From Allolucifera butyrica (lineage in GTDB: Bacteria > Bacillota > Negativicutes > Sporomusales > UPPP01): a stretch of DNA of 64,000 nucleotides. Made by a program: the position numbers and the translations under genes. Every line of letters begins with the position of its first letter. The first letter of the stretch is position 1. The stretch spans positions 1 to 64,000 of the forward strand of contig NZ_UPPP01000054.1 of assembly GCF_900476375.1 (NCBI RefSeq). Reading direction: 5' to 3'. The notes under the pieces are model-generated. The model ran no database searches. It had not been told where the DNA came from and was given only the letters and a program-made list of their open reading frames with translations. This document shows positions 26,606 through 36,500 of this stretch, piece after piece.

Positions 26606-28494
26606 ACGGATACGGCTTGATTTTCCTGGCCGGCAAACTGGCTGTTGTAAAGGTCGGCGTAAAAGCGGCCCTTCGCCAGCAGTTCGGCATGGGTGCCTTT
26701 CTCAATAATGCGGCCGCTGTCCATCACCAGGATTAAATCGGCATCCCGAATGGTGGATAACCGGTGGGCGATGACGAAACTGGTTTTTCCCTGCAGCAGG
26801 GCGGTCATCGCCTTTTGGATCAAAAGCTCGGTCCTGGTGTCAACACTGCTGGTAGCCTCGTCAAGAATCAGGATGGCTGGATTGGCCAGGATAGCCCGGG
26901 CAATGGTTAGAAGCTGTTTTTGACCCTGGGATATATTAGTGGCTTCTTCATTGAGGACGGTAGCATAGCCGTCGGGCAGGGTTCTGATAAAGTGGTCGGC
27001 GTGAGCCGCCCGGGCCGCCTGCACAATCTCTTCCTCCGTGGCATCCTTGCGGCCATAGGCGATGTTATCCCGGATCGTGCCATGAAAGAGCCAGGTGTCC
27101 TGCAGCACCATGCCGAAAATCATACGCAGACTGCCCCGCTGTAAATCACGGATATCAACGCCGTCCAAGGTAATTTTGCCGTTGTTTATTTCATAGAAAC
27201 GCATTAATAAGTTTACCAGGGTGGTCTTGCCCGCTCCGGTAGGGCCCACGATCGCAATGGTCTGTCCCGGCTCGACATCCAGATTCATATTTTCAATCAG
27301 GATCGTGTCTTTTTTGTAACCGAAGTTAACGTTATGGAAGCGGACCGCACCCTGTGGTGATTCAATATTCAAGGCTTCTTTTTTATCCGGGATTTCTTCC
27401 GCGGCATCTAAAAGTTCAAATACGCGTTCCGCCGACGCGGCGGTGGACTGGATGATATTGGCGATATTAGCAGTTTGCACGATAGGCATGGTAAACTGCC
27501 GGGAATATTGAATAAAAGCCTGGACATCGCCGATTTCAAGCTTCTCTTTGGCGACCAGAATTCCACCGGTCACGCAAACCAATACATAGCCGATATTGCT
27601 GATAAAATTTATGAGCGGCATAATCAGGCCGGACACGAACTGAGCCTTCCAGCCGGCAGTATATAACCTTTCGTTAATCCGGTTGAACCGGTCAAGCGAT
27701 TGTTTCTCGTAGCCAAAGGCCTTAACAATTGTATGTCCCCCGTACATCTCCTCCACATGGCCGTTTAGCTCGCCCAATTCCTGCTGTTGAGCGGCAAAAT
27801 AATTCTGGGAACGTTTAGTGATATTCGCTGTCAGCAGAAAGGAAAGAGGCAGGATTATGAAAGCGATGAGACTCATTACCGGGCTGATGGTCAACATCAT
27901 AATGACTACGCCGGCAATGGTAATTACGGAGGTGATCAGCTGGGTCATACTCTGCTGCAGCGTGGTGGCGATGTTGTCAACGTCGTTGGTAACCCGGCTC
28001 AAGATTTCGCCGTGGGTATTGGCGTCAAAATAGCTGAGCGGCAGACGGGCCAGCTTTTCATTAATATCGTTACGCATGGCGAAAACGGTTTTTTGGGCAA
28101 TGCCTGCCATGAGGTATTGCTGGATATAGCTGAAAAATGAGCTGAAAAGGTAAAGTCCGGCGAGTAGCATAATAATTTGCAATATATAGTGATAATCCAC
28201 CTGGGCGCCGGGCACATGTTTTAATTTGAGCAGGATGCCGGCAAATAGACGGGTGGTGGCCAAACCCAGAATTTTTGGGCTGACCGTGCTGAAAGCCATA
28301 CTGAAAACAGCCATGAGAAAAACTGTTAGAAGCTGAAGTCTGCGGGGTTTTAAATAGCTTAGGAGCCTTTGCAGGGTGCCCTTAAAATTCTTCGCTTTTT
28401 CAACCGGCAGTCCCAACTGGCCTCCCAGGGGGCCTCTGCCGAAAATCGGGCCGGATCCTCCGCCCGGTTTCTGCTCTTTCGCTGCTCCGGTCAT
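26602..28494 (-). CDS. ABC exporter half-transporter, canonical subunit
   Basis: A 630-residue protein with a six-helix type I exporter membrane domain (about 40-350) and a nucleotide-binding domain (about 385-615): Walker A GPTGAGKTT, Q-loop VLQDTWLF, signature NISQGQKQ, Walker B AILILDEATSS with the catalytic Glu, and H-loop IAHRLST. The signature is ISQGQ rather than LSGGQ. It follows its partner by two bases. The pair is like LmrCD/BmrCD/TM287-288 drug or lipid exporters. Substrate unknown; control by the adjacent MarR gene suggests response to a toxic small molecule. Confidence 0.9.
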   Translation of the reverse strand: MTGAAKEQKPGGGSGPIFGRGPLGGQLGLPVEKAKNFKGTLQRLLSYLKPRRLQLLTVFLMAVFSMAFSTVSPKILGLATTRLFAGILLKLKHVPGAQVDYHYILQIIMLLAGLYLFSSFFSYIQQYLMAGIAQKTVFAMRNDINEKLARLPLSYFDANTHGEILSRVTNDVDNIATTLQQSMTQLITSVITIAGVVIMMLTISPVMSLIAFIILPLSFLLTANITKRSQNYFAAQQQELGELNGHVEEMYGGHTIVKAFGYEKQSLDRFNRINERLYTAGWKAQFVSGLIMPLINFISNIGYVLVCVTGGILVAKEKLEIGDVQAFIQYSRQFTMPIVQTANIANIIQSTAASAERVFELLDAAEEIPDKKEALNIESPQGAVRFHNVNFGYKKDTILIENMNLDVEPGQTIAIVGPTGAGKTTLVNLLMRFYEINNGKITLDGVDIRDLQRGSLRMIFGMVLQDTWLFHGTIRDNIAYGRKDATEEEIVQAARAAHADHFIRTLPDGYATVLNEEATNISQGQKQLLTIARAILANPAILILDEATSSVDTRTELLIQKAMTALLQGKTSFVIAHRLSTIRDADLILVMDSGRIIEKGTHAELLAKGRFYADLYNSQFAGQENQAVSV

Positions 28495-28496
28495 GC

Positions 28497-30218
28497 CTAT
28501 TCCCCCCCTGACAGCTGCGAGGCTACAATTTCACGATATACTCCGCAGGTTGCTAAAAGTTCTTCATGGTTTCCGCTCCCCGCAATGACGCCATTGTCCA
28601 TAACGAGAATCCGGTCGGCATTGATTACAGTGCTTACCCGCTGGGCGATGATGATTACGGTGGAATTCCCGGTTTCTTCTTTTAACGCTGCCCGCAGCCG
28701 GGCATCCGTTTTATAGTCAAGCGCCGAGAAGGTATCGTCAAAGATGTAGATTTCCGGTCTTCGCACCAGGGCACGGGCAATGGCCAGCCGCTGCTTCTGT
28801 CCACCTGAAACATTGGCGCCACCCTGAGCAATTACAGAATCGAAACCATCTTTCATGGCAGTGATAAATTCGGTGGCCTGGGCGGTTGCTGCTGCCTGCC
28901 TGACCGCCTCGGCGGGGGCCCCTTCGCTGCCGAACCGGATATTGTCGGCGATGGTACCAGTAAAGAGCACCGCTTTCTGGGGGACAAAACCGATTTTGGC
29001 CCGCAGGCTTTGCTGCGAGAGTTCCCGCACATCCACTCCGTCAATCAGAATGCGGCCGCGGTCAACATCATAAAAGCGCGGTATCAAATTGACCAGCGTG
29101 GATTTACCCGCGCCGGTACCGCCAATAATAGCGGTAACCTCATCCGGGCCGGCCTGGAATGAAATATTGTCAATAGCCGGTTTTTCGGCGCCGGGATAAC
29201 GGAAGGTTACATTTTTAAACTCCACCAGGCCTTTTTGCTTGCCGGTGCTCTTGATTTGCACTGCATCCTTTATATCCGGGACCGTGTCCAGTACCTCGTT
29301 GATTCTCACCGCGGAAGCCTGGGCACGGGGAATCATAACAAACATTATGGACACCATCACCAGGGAAAACATAATTTGCATGGAATACTGAATAAAGGCC
29401 ATCATATTCCCAACTTGCATATCACCATAGTCGACCCGGATACTGCCGAACCAGAGAATCGCAATGGTGGTAAAATTCATTACCAGCATCATAAGAGGAA
29501 ACATAGCAGCCATTTGCCGGTTCACCCGGATGGCGACGCCGGTAAGATCGTAGTTGGCCTGGCCGAAACGCTTCTTTTCATGGTCAATGCGGTTAAAGGC
29601 ACGGATTACCCGGATACCGGTGAGGTTCTCCCGCAAAACAAGATTTAACCGGTCCAGTTTGGCCTGCATGGTCCGGAACAGCGGGATACTTCTGCCGGCA
29701 ATTAGAAAGATAGCCGCAGCCAGGAGGGGAAGGACCGCCACAAAGACCAGCGACAGCGTGGCATCGGTGGAAACCGCCATGATGATTCCGCCGACGGCCA
29801 TCATGGGTGCACTGATCATCAGGCGTAGAATCAGAAGCAGCACTTGCTGCACCTGGTTTATATCATTGGTTGTTCTGGTAATAAGCGAGGCGGTGCCGAT
29901 TTGGTCAAACTCATGGAGGGAATAACTTTCTGCCCGGGAGAAAACGCTGCTGCGCAGGTCCTTGCCGAAGCCGGCGGACGCCTTGGCCGATAAATAACTG
30001 GCCAGTACGGTACAGGCGGCGCTGCCGGCAGCGACCAGCAGCATCAAACCGCCAATGTGGAAAATGTACCGGCTATTCCCATTCACGATGCCGCGATTGA
30101 CAATGTCTGCCAACAAAGCCGGCAGATACAGCTGGGCCATGGATTGGAAAAACATGAATACCAGTACAGCGGTCACAGAAAAGGCATAGGGTTTCAAAAA
30201 ACTGAACAATTTAATCAT
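28497..30218 (-). CDS. ABC exporter half-transporter, degenerate-site subunit
   Basis: A 573-residue partner starting at the ATG inside the marR stop region (AAAATGATTAA), which couples their translation. It has six membrane helices, then Walker A GGTGAGKST, Q-loop FVPQKAVLFTG, signature NVSGGQKQ and Walker B IYIFDDTFSALD, where Asp replaces the catalytic Glu, and IAQRVST with Gln in place of the H-loop His. Those two changes mark the non-catalytic site seen in heterodimeric ABC exporters, so this subunit must work with the neighbouring one. Confidence 0.9.
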   Translation of the reverse strand: MIKLFSFLKPYAFSVTAVLVFMFFQSMAQLYLPALLADIVNRGIVNGNSRYIFHIGGLMLLVAAGSAACTVLASYLSAKASAGFGKDLRSSVFSRAESYSLHEFDQIGTASLITRTTNDINQVQQVLLLILRLMISAPMMAVGGIIMAVSTDATLSLVFVAVLPLLAAAIFLIAGRSIPLFRTMQAKLDRLNLVLRENLTGIRVIRAFNRIDHEKKRFGQANYDLTGVAIRVNRQMAAMFPLMMLVMNFTTIAILWFGSIRVDYGDMQVGNMMAFIQYSMQIMFSLVMVSIMFVMIPRAQASAVRINEVLDTVPDIKDAVQIKSTGKQKGLVEFKNVTFRYPGAEKPAIDNISFQAGPDEVTAIIGGTGAGKSTLVNLIPRFYDVDRGRILIDGVDVRELSQQSLRAKIGFVPQKAVLFTGTIADNIRFGSEGAPAEAVRQAAATAQATEFITAMKDGFDSVIAQGGANVSGGQKQRLAIARALVRRPEIYIFDDTFSALDYKTDARLRAALKEETGNSTVIIIAQRVSTVINADRILVMDNGVIAGSGNHEELLATCGVYREIVASQLSGGE

Positions 30219-30666
30219 TTTTATTATTCTCCGTTGTTTCCAATAGCCGCCGCAGTATTGCGAGCCCGTCGAGTATTTTTGTCTGTTCTTCCGGCGTTGC
30301 CTTCTGAAAGGCTGAGACAAAGTCTGAAAACATAGTCTGATGCAGCTTGTTTTTCCAGTCGTCGCTAACCGGGCCGGATAGTTTTACTTTGGTAATCCGG
30401 CGGTCTTGCGGGTGCTGGATGCGTATCGCCAGTCCCTTATTTTCCAGCCGGTCTATGATTCCTGAGACGGTACTGTGGGAAAGTCCTACTTTTTGACTCA
30501 ATTCTTTCACGCTCAGCTCGCCGTAATGAAGCAGCAAGCCCATAACAATTCGCTGAGGAATGGTAAAGCCGTCTTTGGCTGTCTCGGGGTCCATACCCCG
30601 CCGCATACTCCGCAGCAAAAAAAGCATATTTTCCAGTAGTTTCTGGATTGCCGGGTCTTCATGCAA
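30211..30666 (-). CDS. MarR-family transcriptional regulator
   Basis: A 151-residue regulator. TTG at 30664-30666 is chosen because AAGGAGG lies eight bases before it; upstream sequence is promoter and operator. The winged helix is clear: FTIPQRIVMGLLLHYGELSVKELSQKVGLSHSTVSGIIDRLENKGLAIRIQHPQDRRITKVKLS, including the DRR wing signature. It overlaps the start of the first ABC gene by eight bases, so it is most likely the ligand-responsive repressor of the marR-ABC operon. Confidence 0.92.
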   Translation of the reverse strand: MHEDPAIQKLLENMLFLLRSMRRGMDPETAKDGFTIPQRIVMGLLLHYGELSVKELSQKVGLSHSTVSGIIDRLENKGLAIRIQHPQDRRITKVKLSGPVSDDWKNKLHQTMFSDFVSAFQKATPEEQTKILDGLAILRRLLETTENNKND

Positions 30667-30680
30667 AGTGGCAGCCTCCT

Positions 30681-30724
30681 TAAAATATGTTCGAACGCGA
30701 CGCGTCGTGCATGAACATATTTTA
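30681..30724. promoter_or_regulatory. MarR operator: 44-bp inverted repeat
   Basis: TAAAATATGTTC at 30681-30692 and its exact complement at 30713-30724 flank a centre built on the palindrome CGACGCGTCG (30698-30707). In all, 17 of 22 arm positions match. It covers the 5' leader just upstream of the marR ribosome binding site. Confidence 0.8.
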
Positions 30725-30921
30725 TTACCAGCGCGAACTACTGTCAAGCTGCTTTTCGCGGTAAGGCGGAAGATTTTTGTTATACTTTTGCAACAATTTT
30801 CCTGTATTATATAAAGTGGTTCAACATCCTCATTAACCTTACCACTACAGCAAATAGGCCCTTGGTCCCGCAACTGGGGGTCTGTTTGATGTTTAAAATG
30901 ATAAAGGAGGTTTGTGTGGAA

Positions 30922-33447
30922 ATGGGTGATCCATTTCAGTTTATCAAGAGAAACTGCCTCATTCTTGTCTATTCAGCAATAATTTGTTTTGTACTATGGG
31001 GAATGACGTTCGCCGTAATTCCTCCCAAGGTCGCTAAGGCCAGGCAGGGGCCGGCGACGACGGATTTACAGGCCCTGGCCATGCTTGATTTGAATGCGCC
31101 GGGAATGGAACAAGTGAAAGCGGCCGCCCAGGCAAACGATCTGGCGGCAGTAAAGCGGAGCTATCTGGAATATCGCCGCTTGGTTTCAACGGCCAAGTGG
31201 TTGGTCATGCCGGACTCCCGGCCGGCCAGGGCGGCTGCTGCCGGCGACCCGGCCAGCGATCCGGCCGGCGACCGGATTTGCGCCCACCTGATTCAAAATT
31301 CGGTTTACCATTCTGCGCCGAAGTTTGTGCCGATGGGGCAGGAGTTTAATTGGACCTTCAATCCCGCTTCCCGCACGGACCCTGCTTATACCAATGAATG
31401 GACGTATTGTACAATTGGCCGTACTCCGTTTTGGAAAACCCTGGCGGATGCCTACTGGAAAACCGGCAATGAAAAGTACGCCGGCGAATGGGTGGCGCAG
31501 TTGGAAGATTTCGCGGCGAAAAATCCTGTTAATGCCAGGCTGGCTCCGGGAGAACCTTCGTTATGGCGGAGTCTTGACGCCAGCGAGCGGATGAAAGATT
31601 CCTGGCCCTACGCCTACTATCATTTTCTCAACAGTCCGGCCTTTACGCCGGAGGACCAGTGGATTTTTCTCCGCTTACTGAATGATCATGCCCAATTGCT
31701 CCGGCGGGCGCTGGAGAAGCCTGACCGCACCGGCAACTGGGTGACTTCGGAGTGTTTCGGCCTTTATACAATTGGCGTCTTGTTTCCCGAGCTGAAAGAA
31801 GCGCCCTTATGGCGGGCGCTGGCCATGAGCCGGCTGACACAGGAGTTGGACCGAACGGTCCCGCCGGATGGGTTTGAAGCGGAACTGACCCCCAGTTATC
31901 AGTACGACTCCCTGAATAGTTACACCGGGCCGCTGCGCCTGGCAAAGCTCAATCACTTAGCGGTGCCGAAAGAATTTTATGCGAAATTGCTAGCCATGTA
32001 TCAGGCGCCGGTTCTGATGATGGACCAAAGCGGCCGGGATGTGCCGACGAACGATTCAGCCTACATGGATGTGACCGGCAAAGCCCGGGAGGGAATGGAA
32101 CTTCTCGGCAACGATCCTTTATTAGAATGGGCTGTCTCCGGGGGGAAAGCGGGCCGGCAGCCGCCGGACTCCACTATGCTGCCTTATGCCGGTTTTTACG
32201 CCATGCGCGGCGGCTGGAAGAAAGACGACGTATTCCTGTTCTTTCGCGGCGGGCCCCCAGGGATTGGCCACCAACACGAAGACATGCTGGAAGTGGTGCT
32301 GCGAGCCTGGAACAAAACACTGCTGCTGGATCCGGGAACATACAGTTATGACCACTCCGACTGGCGGCGTTTCACGACTGGTACGGCCTCGCACAACACA
32401 ATCATTGTTGATGGCAAGTGGCAGCATCGCGGTCCGGGGAAAGGGCCGGTGTCTGAGCCGGTCCATAATCAGTGGGTCACGTCACCCTTCTTCGATTATG
32501 TGGCGGCGACCTATGACGGCGGGTATCAGCAAAATGTCTACGATCCTACCCGCGAATTCGCGCCGGAAAAATGGGTGGGAGACCTCGACCGTTCCATCAG
32601 CCATACCCGCCGGGTATTATTTCTTAAGCCCTATTATGTGCTGGTTCTGGATACATTGGACGGAACCGGCAGCCATACTTTTGATGCTCATTTTCATTTG
32701 GATGCACCGGCGGCCTATTTGGATACTGAGACCCAGGCGGCGTTCAGCCGGAATACCGGTGATGTGCAACTGGCGCTTTATCCATTGGCACGGGACCACT
32801 TGACGGCCGAAATTATCCAGGGTCAAAAAGAACCGCTGCTTGGCTGGTTTCCTGATCAGCACCGGACAATTCCCACAGTGCGCTATCGGAAACAGCAGGA
32901 AGCCCCGGCTGTTTTTGCCACCTTTTTGTATCCCTACCGGGGAAGGGAACCGGAGTTTGCGGCCCAGCCGGCGGCCGTAGAAAGTACCGGGTTATGGGCG
33001 CAGCAAATTCGGACCTCCCTGGAGCAGGCGGAAGTAGTTATCGCCACAGATAATACGGCGAAAGATTTTAGTCTGAATTCCCAGCAGCTAGGTTTATTGC
33101 AAGCCCGGGCGGCAGGGATGGTCATCCGGACTCCCGAGGCGCGGAAGGATGCCGGACCCATGCTTGGCGGCTGGCTGTTAAGCGCTTATCAAGACCGGCA
33201 ATGGAATTTCACCTTAGACCTTCCCGCCGCCATTATGTGGAGCGAACAGCCCGGTGAACTATTCATTTATAACGCCGGCAGCCAGTCTTGCCGGCTAAAA
33301 ATCACGGCTCCATTTTTCCGGGAAGTCACGCTGGCGCCTCAGACCTGGACTCATGTGACTGGGAAAGCGGCAGAGCCAGTCAGTCAGCCGCCGCAGTGGT
33401 TCACACCGCTGGACAGTGCGCCGGCCGCCCCGAACCTCGCTAAATAG
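30922..33447 (+). CDS. Heparinase II/III-like polysaccharide lyase
   Basis: An 841-residue protein. Start ATG 30922 or GTG 30916 both fit AGGAGG at 30905-30910. After a signal anchor (NCLILVYSAIICFVLWGMTFAVIPP) comes an alpha/alpha-toroid N-terminal region (about 60-380: WTFNPASRTDPAYTNEWTY, NWVTSECFGLYTIGVLFPEL, DGFEAELTPSYQYDSLNSY) and a heparinase II/III beta-sandwich domain (GFYAMRGGWKKDDVFLFFRGGPPGIGHQHEDMLEVVLRAW, LDPGTYSYDHSDWRRFTTGTASHNTIIVDG). Asn-His-Tyr catalytic residues of the family are plausible within these motifs. It probably depolymerises an acidic polysaccharide outside the cytoplasm. Confidence 0.87.
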   Translation: MGDPFQFIKRNCLILVYSAIICFVLWGMTFAVIPPKVAKARQGPATTDLQALAMLDLNAPGMEQVKAAAQANDLAAVKRSYLEYRRLVSTAKWLVMPDSRPARAAAAGDPASDPAGDRICAHLIQNSVYHSAPKFVPMGQEFNWTFNPASRTDPAYTNEWTYCTIGRTPFWKTLADAYWKTGNEKYAGEWVAQLEDFAAKNPVNARLAPGEPSLWRSLDASERMKDSWPYAYYHFLNSPAFTPEDQWIFLRLLNDHAQLLRRALEKPDRTGNWVTSECFGLYTIGVLFPELKEAPLWRALAMSRLTQELDRTVPPDGFEAELTPSYQYDSLNSYTGPLRLAKLNHLAVPKEFYAKLLAMYQAPVLMMDQSGRDVPTNDSAYMDVTGKAREGMELLGNDPLLEWAVSGGKAGRQPPDSTMLPYAGFYAMRGGWKKDDVFLFFRGGPPGIGHQHEDMLEVVLRAWNKTLLLDPGTYSYDHSDWRRFTTGTASHNTIIVDGKWQHRGPGKGPVSEPVHNQWVTSPFFDYVAATYDGGYQQNVYDPTREFAPEKWVGDLDRSISHTRRVLFLKPYYVLVLDTLDGTGSHTFDAHFHLDAPAAYLDTETQAAFSRNTGDVQLALYPLARDHLTAEIIQGQKEPLLGWFPDQHRTIPTVRYRKQQEAPAVFATFLYPYRGREPEFAAQPAAVESTGLWAQQIRTSLEQAEVVIATDNTAKDFSLNSQQLGLLQARAAGMVIRTPEARKDAGPMLGGWLLSAYQDRQWNFTLDLPAAIMWSEQPGELFIYNAGSQSCRLKITAPFFREVTLAPQTWTHVTGKAAEPVSQPPQWFTPLDSAPAAPNLAK

Positions 33448-33460
33448 TTTACAAAGCATA

Positions 33461-33498
33461 AAAAATACCCATAACCTGCATTGGTTATGGGTATTTTT
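33461..33498. terminator. Perfect 16-bp bidirectional terminator
   Basis: A-rich left arm 33461-33476 pairs perfectly with 33483-33498 around TGCATT. Both strands end in a T-run, so it serves the convergent lyase and glucan synthase genes. Confidence 0.9.
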
Positions 33499-33541
33499 GG
33501 TAAACTCTTATGCCCTGAGACCTGCACTGCGAGCCGAATGG

Positions 33542-36500
33542 CTACAGTATCAAGATAACCGGATGGGTTTTTCCGTCATCGAGCAACGGAACGCGGGGAC
33601 CTTTCTTACGGTCTTCCTCCGTAAGGGGAACATCCCGTCCGTCAACTTGGAGAGCCGTGGCTCCCTCCGGTTGGTGCGACGGATTTTTGACCGTAATCAA
33701 ATAGGTGGCGCTGCCAAAGCGGTAACTGACAGAAAACTCCGGCCATTCCCGGGGAATGCACGGGTGAAGGTGCAGCCAGTTGCCGCGGCGGCGAAGGCCG
33801 AGAATCCATTCGACGCCTGCCTGATACATCCAGCCTGCGGCTCCGGTGTACCACGTCCAGCCGGCCCGTCCCTGGTGCGGCTCCGCCGTATATACGTCGG
33901 CGGCCATGACATAAGGCTCACCGGCATACTGCCGCACTTCCTTGGCAGTGCGGGTGTGATTGAGCGGGTTTAACAGCTGAAATAATTCAAATGCCTTGTC
34001 GCCGTTACCAAGCCGGCACCAGGCGATAATGCTCCAGATAACACCGTGGGTATACTGGGCGCCGTTCTCCCGGATTCCGGGCGGGTAGCCCTGAATATAG
34101 CCGGGACTCGGTTCCGTATGGTCAAACGGCGGCGTTAAAAGACGGGCGACAGCAAGGTCCCGGTCCACCAGTTCACGGTCAAAGGCCTGCATTGCCGGCA
34201 GCGCCTTCTCCTGCGGCGCTGCGCCGGAGATGACGGACCACGACTGGGCGATCGCATCAATCCGGCATTCCTCATTGTAGATAGAACCCAGCCATTGCCC
34301 GGCGTCGGTGAAAGCCCGCCGGTACCACTGGCCATCCCAGGCATGTTCGTCAAGGGAAGCAGCCAGTTGTTTGCCTAGGTCCCGGTAGAGCTCTGCCTGT
34401 TTCGACGCACCGTGCTGCCGGCATAACTCTGCGAACCGGTTCAGCACATCACAGAGAAACCAGCCGAGCCAGACACTTTCGCCGCGGCCTGCCGCGCCGG
34501 CCAGATTCAGTCCGTCATTCCAGTCGCCGATGCCGATCAGCGGCAGTCCGTGCTCGCCGAAGCGCCGGACCGACCTGTCGATGGCCCGTAAACAGTGTTC
34601 CAAAATAGTACCGTTCTGGGGGGAGACTTGGATCGGTTCGTAGCGTTCGTATTCATTTTCCGCTAACGGTTCGCTATGAAGAAAGGGGGCCACTTCGTTA
34701 AGGATGCTGCTGTCTCCCGTATGCTCGATATACCGCCCGACGGCATACGGCAGCCACAGCAGGTCGTCGGCGAAACGCGTGCGGATACCGCGCTGTGTTT
34801 CCTCATGCCACCAGTGCTGCACATCGCCTTCTTTATATTGATGCGCGGCGTGCAGTAAAATTTGCGCCCGGGTCAAGTCGGGACGGGAGTGCAGGAGCGC
34901 CACCGAATCCTGCAACTGATCGCGGAAGCCGTATGCGCCGCCGGCCTGGTAAAAGGCGGACCGCGCCCACATCCGGCAGGCAAGGGCCTGATACAGGAGC
35001 CAGCCGTTTACCATTAAATCCACCTCCGGCGCCGGTGTGGAAACAGAGATTTGACCCAGCGTATCTTCCCAAAATTGCCGTACCCGTTCCAGAGCCTGGT
35101 CACAAGCCCGAGGCTGACTGTACTTTTTGGCCAGTTTCAGGGCGGCATCCCGGGAATGCTCCGCGCCGAGCAGGATATAGAGGGTCCATTCGGCTCCCGG
35201 TTCAAGTTTTAGCTTGGCTTGCACTGCGCCGCAAGCGTCAAAAAGAGGACCAGTCTGACCGGACAGGCGTTCCCGGGTTAGCGCCGCCGGGGTTTGCCAG
35301 TTGCCGTTGCGGCCGAGAAATTCGCTGCGGTCTGCTGTCCAGGTTAGACCGTCGCCAGGTTGTTCGCCTGCTTCGTCCGGTGAATATATGCCCAAAACGC
35401 CCCAGGCATCGCGAAATATTTCCTGATACGCGTTGCGGGCCAGCAAAACCCGGGACGATTCATTCCATTCCGTGACCACGAAAGAGGCATTTGCCTGGCG
35501 CTGTACGCCCAGCACCCATTCTGCATAATAGGTGACGGACAGGTGCCGTTGTTCGGCCGATTCATTCTTTAGCCGTAATTGAACGATCTTGACAGGATCT
35601 TTGAGCGGGACAAAAATAGTCATGTCCTGTCTGATTCCCTGACGTTTATGGGCAAAAGAGGTGAAACCCCGGCCATGGGTAACGGCATAGCCCGGAACAG
35701 CGGAGCCATTTTCCCGGGTGGCATCCCCCCGTCCGGGAGCGGCAGACCATAGTTCGCCGCTTGCTTCGTCCCGTACATAACATATTTCACCCGGTGGATC
35801 GAGTACAGGATCGTTGGACCATGGGGTTAGCTTGCATTCCCGGCTATTGCGCCACCAGGTATAGCCCGTGCCGAGTTCGGACACGAGGCAGCCGAAAACC
35901 GGGTTGGCGATTACGTTGATCCATGGCGCCGGCAAGTGATTGCCGTCTTTTAGCAGGATCTGGTATTCCCGGCCATCCGGCGAAAATCCGCCCCAGCCAT
36001 TGAAAAATTGCAAATTGGGTCCGTCATCCGGTGTGGGACAGGGAAACCGGTTGAGGGGTGCCGTCGTCTGAAGGGGGTCAGGCAAGATGGCAGTCCGCCG
36101 GGGCGGTCTGGACTGCGCCTTGAAACTGGGGCCGTCTGAACGCAGTATAACCCGGGCCGCGGCCAACAGGAGCGTTTTGTCTTCGTCCGGCAACTGGCTG
36201 GCATTGACGATAAAAACCCCGCCCGGGCCTGTGCTATGCCACGGAACGACTTGTTCCACTGCCCGCCGCAGCGCCTCCCGCAAATCTTCCTGGTAGCCTC
36301 CCGCCGATTCGTTTAGAATAACCAGATCAAAAAGCAAGCCCAGCCGGCGTAAGTATTCATGGCCGGTTAATAAATTGACTACAAACGGTAAGTTGGTCCG
36401 GTCCCCGATGCGTACCAGGATTACCGGTATGTCGCCGGAGATTCCGTAGGCCCAGAGACCCGACTGGCCTTTTTGGTTGACAGTGATACTTTGTCTGCGT

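Noticed and set aside
27787..28140. 117-codon plus-strand frame rich in His and Gly
   Set aside because: Antisense shadow of the ABC exporter membrane domain.
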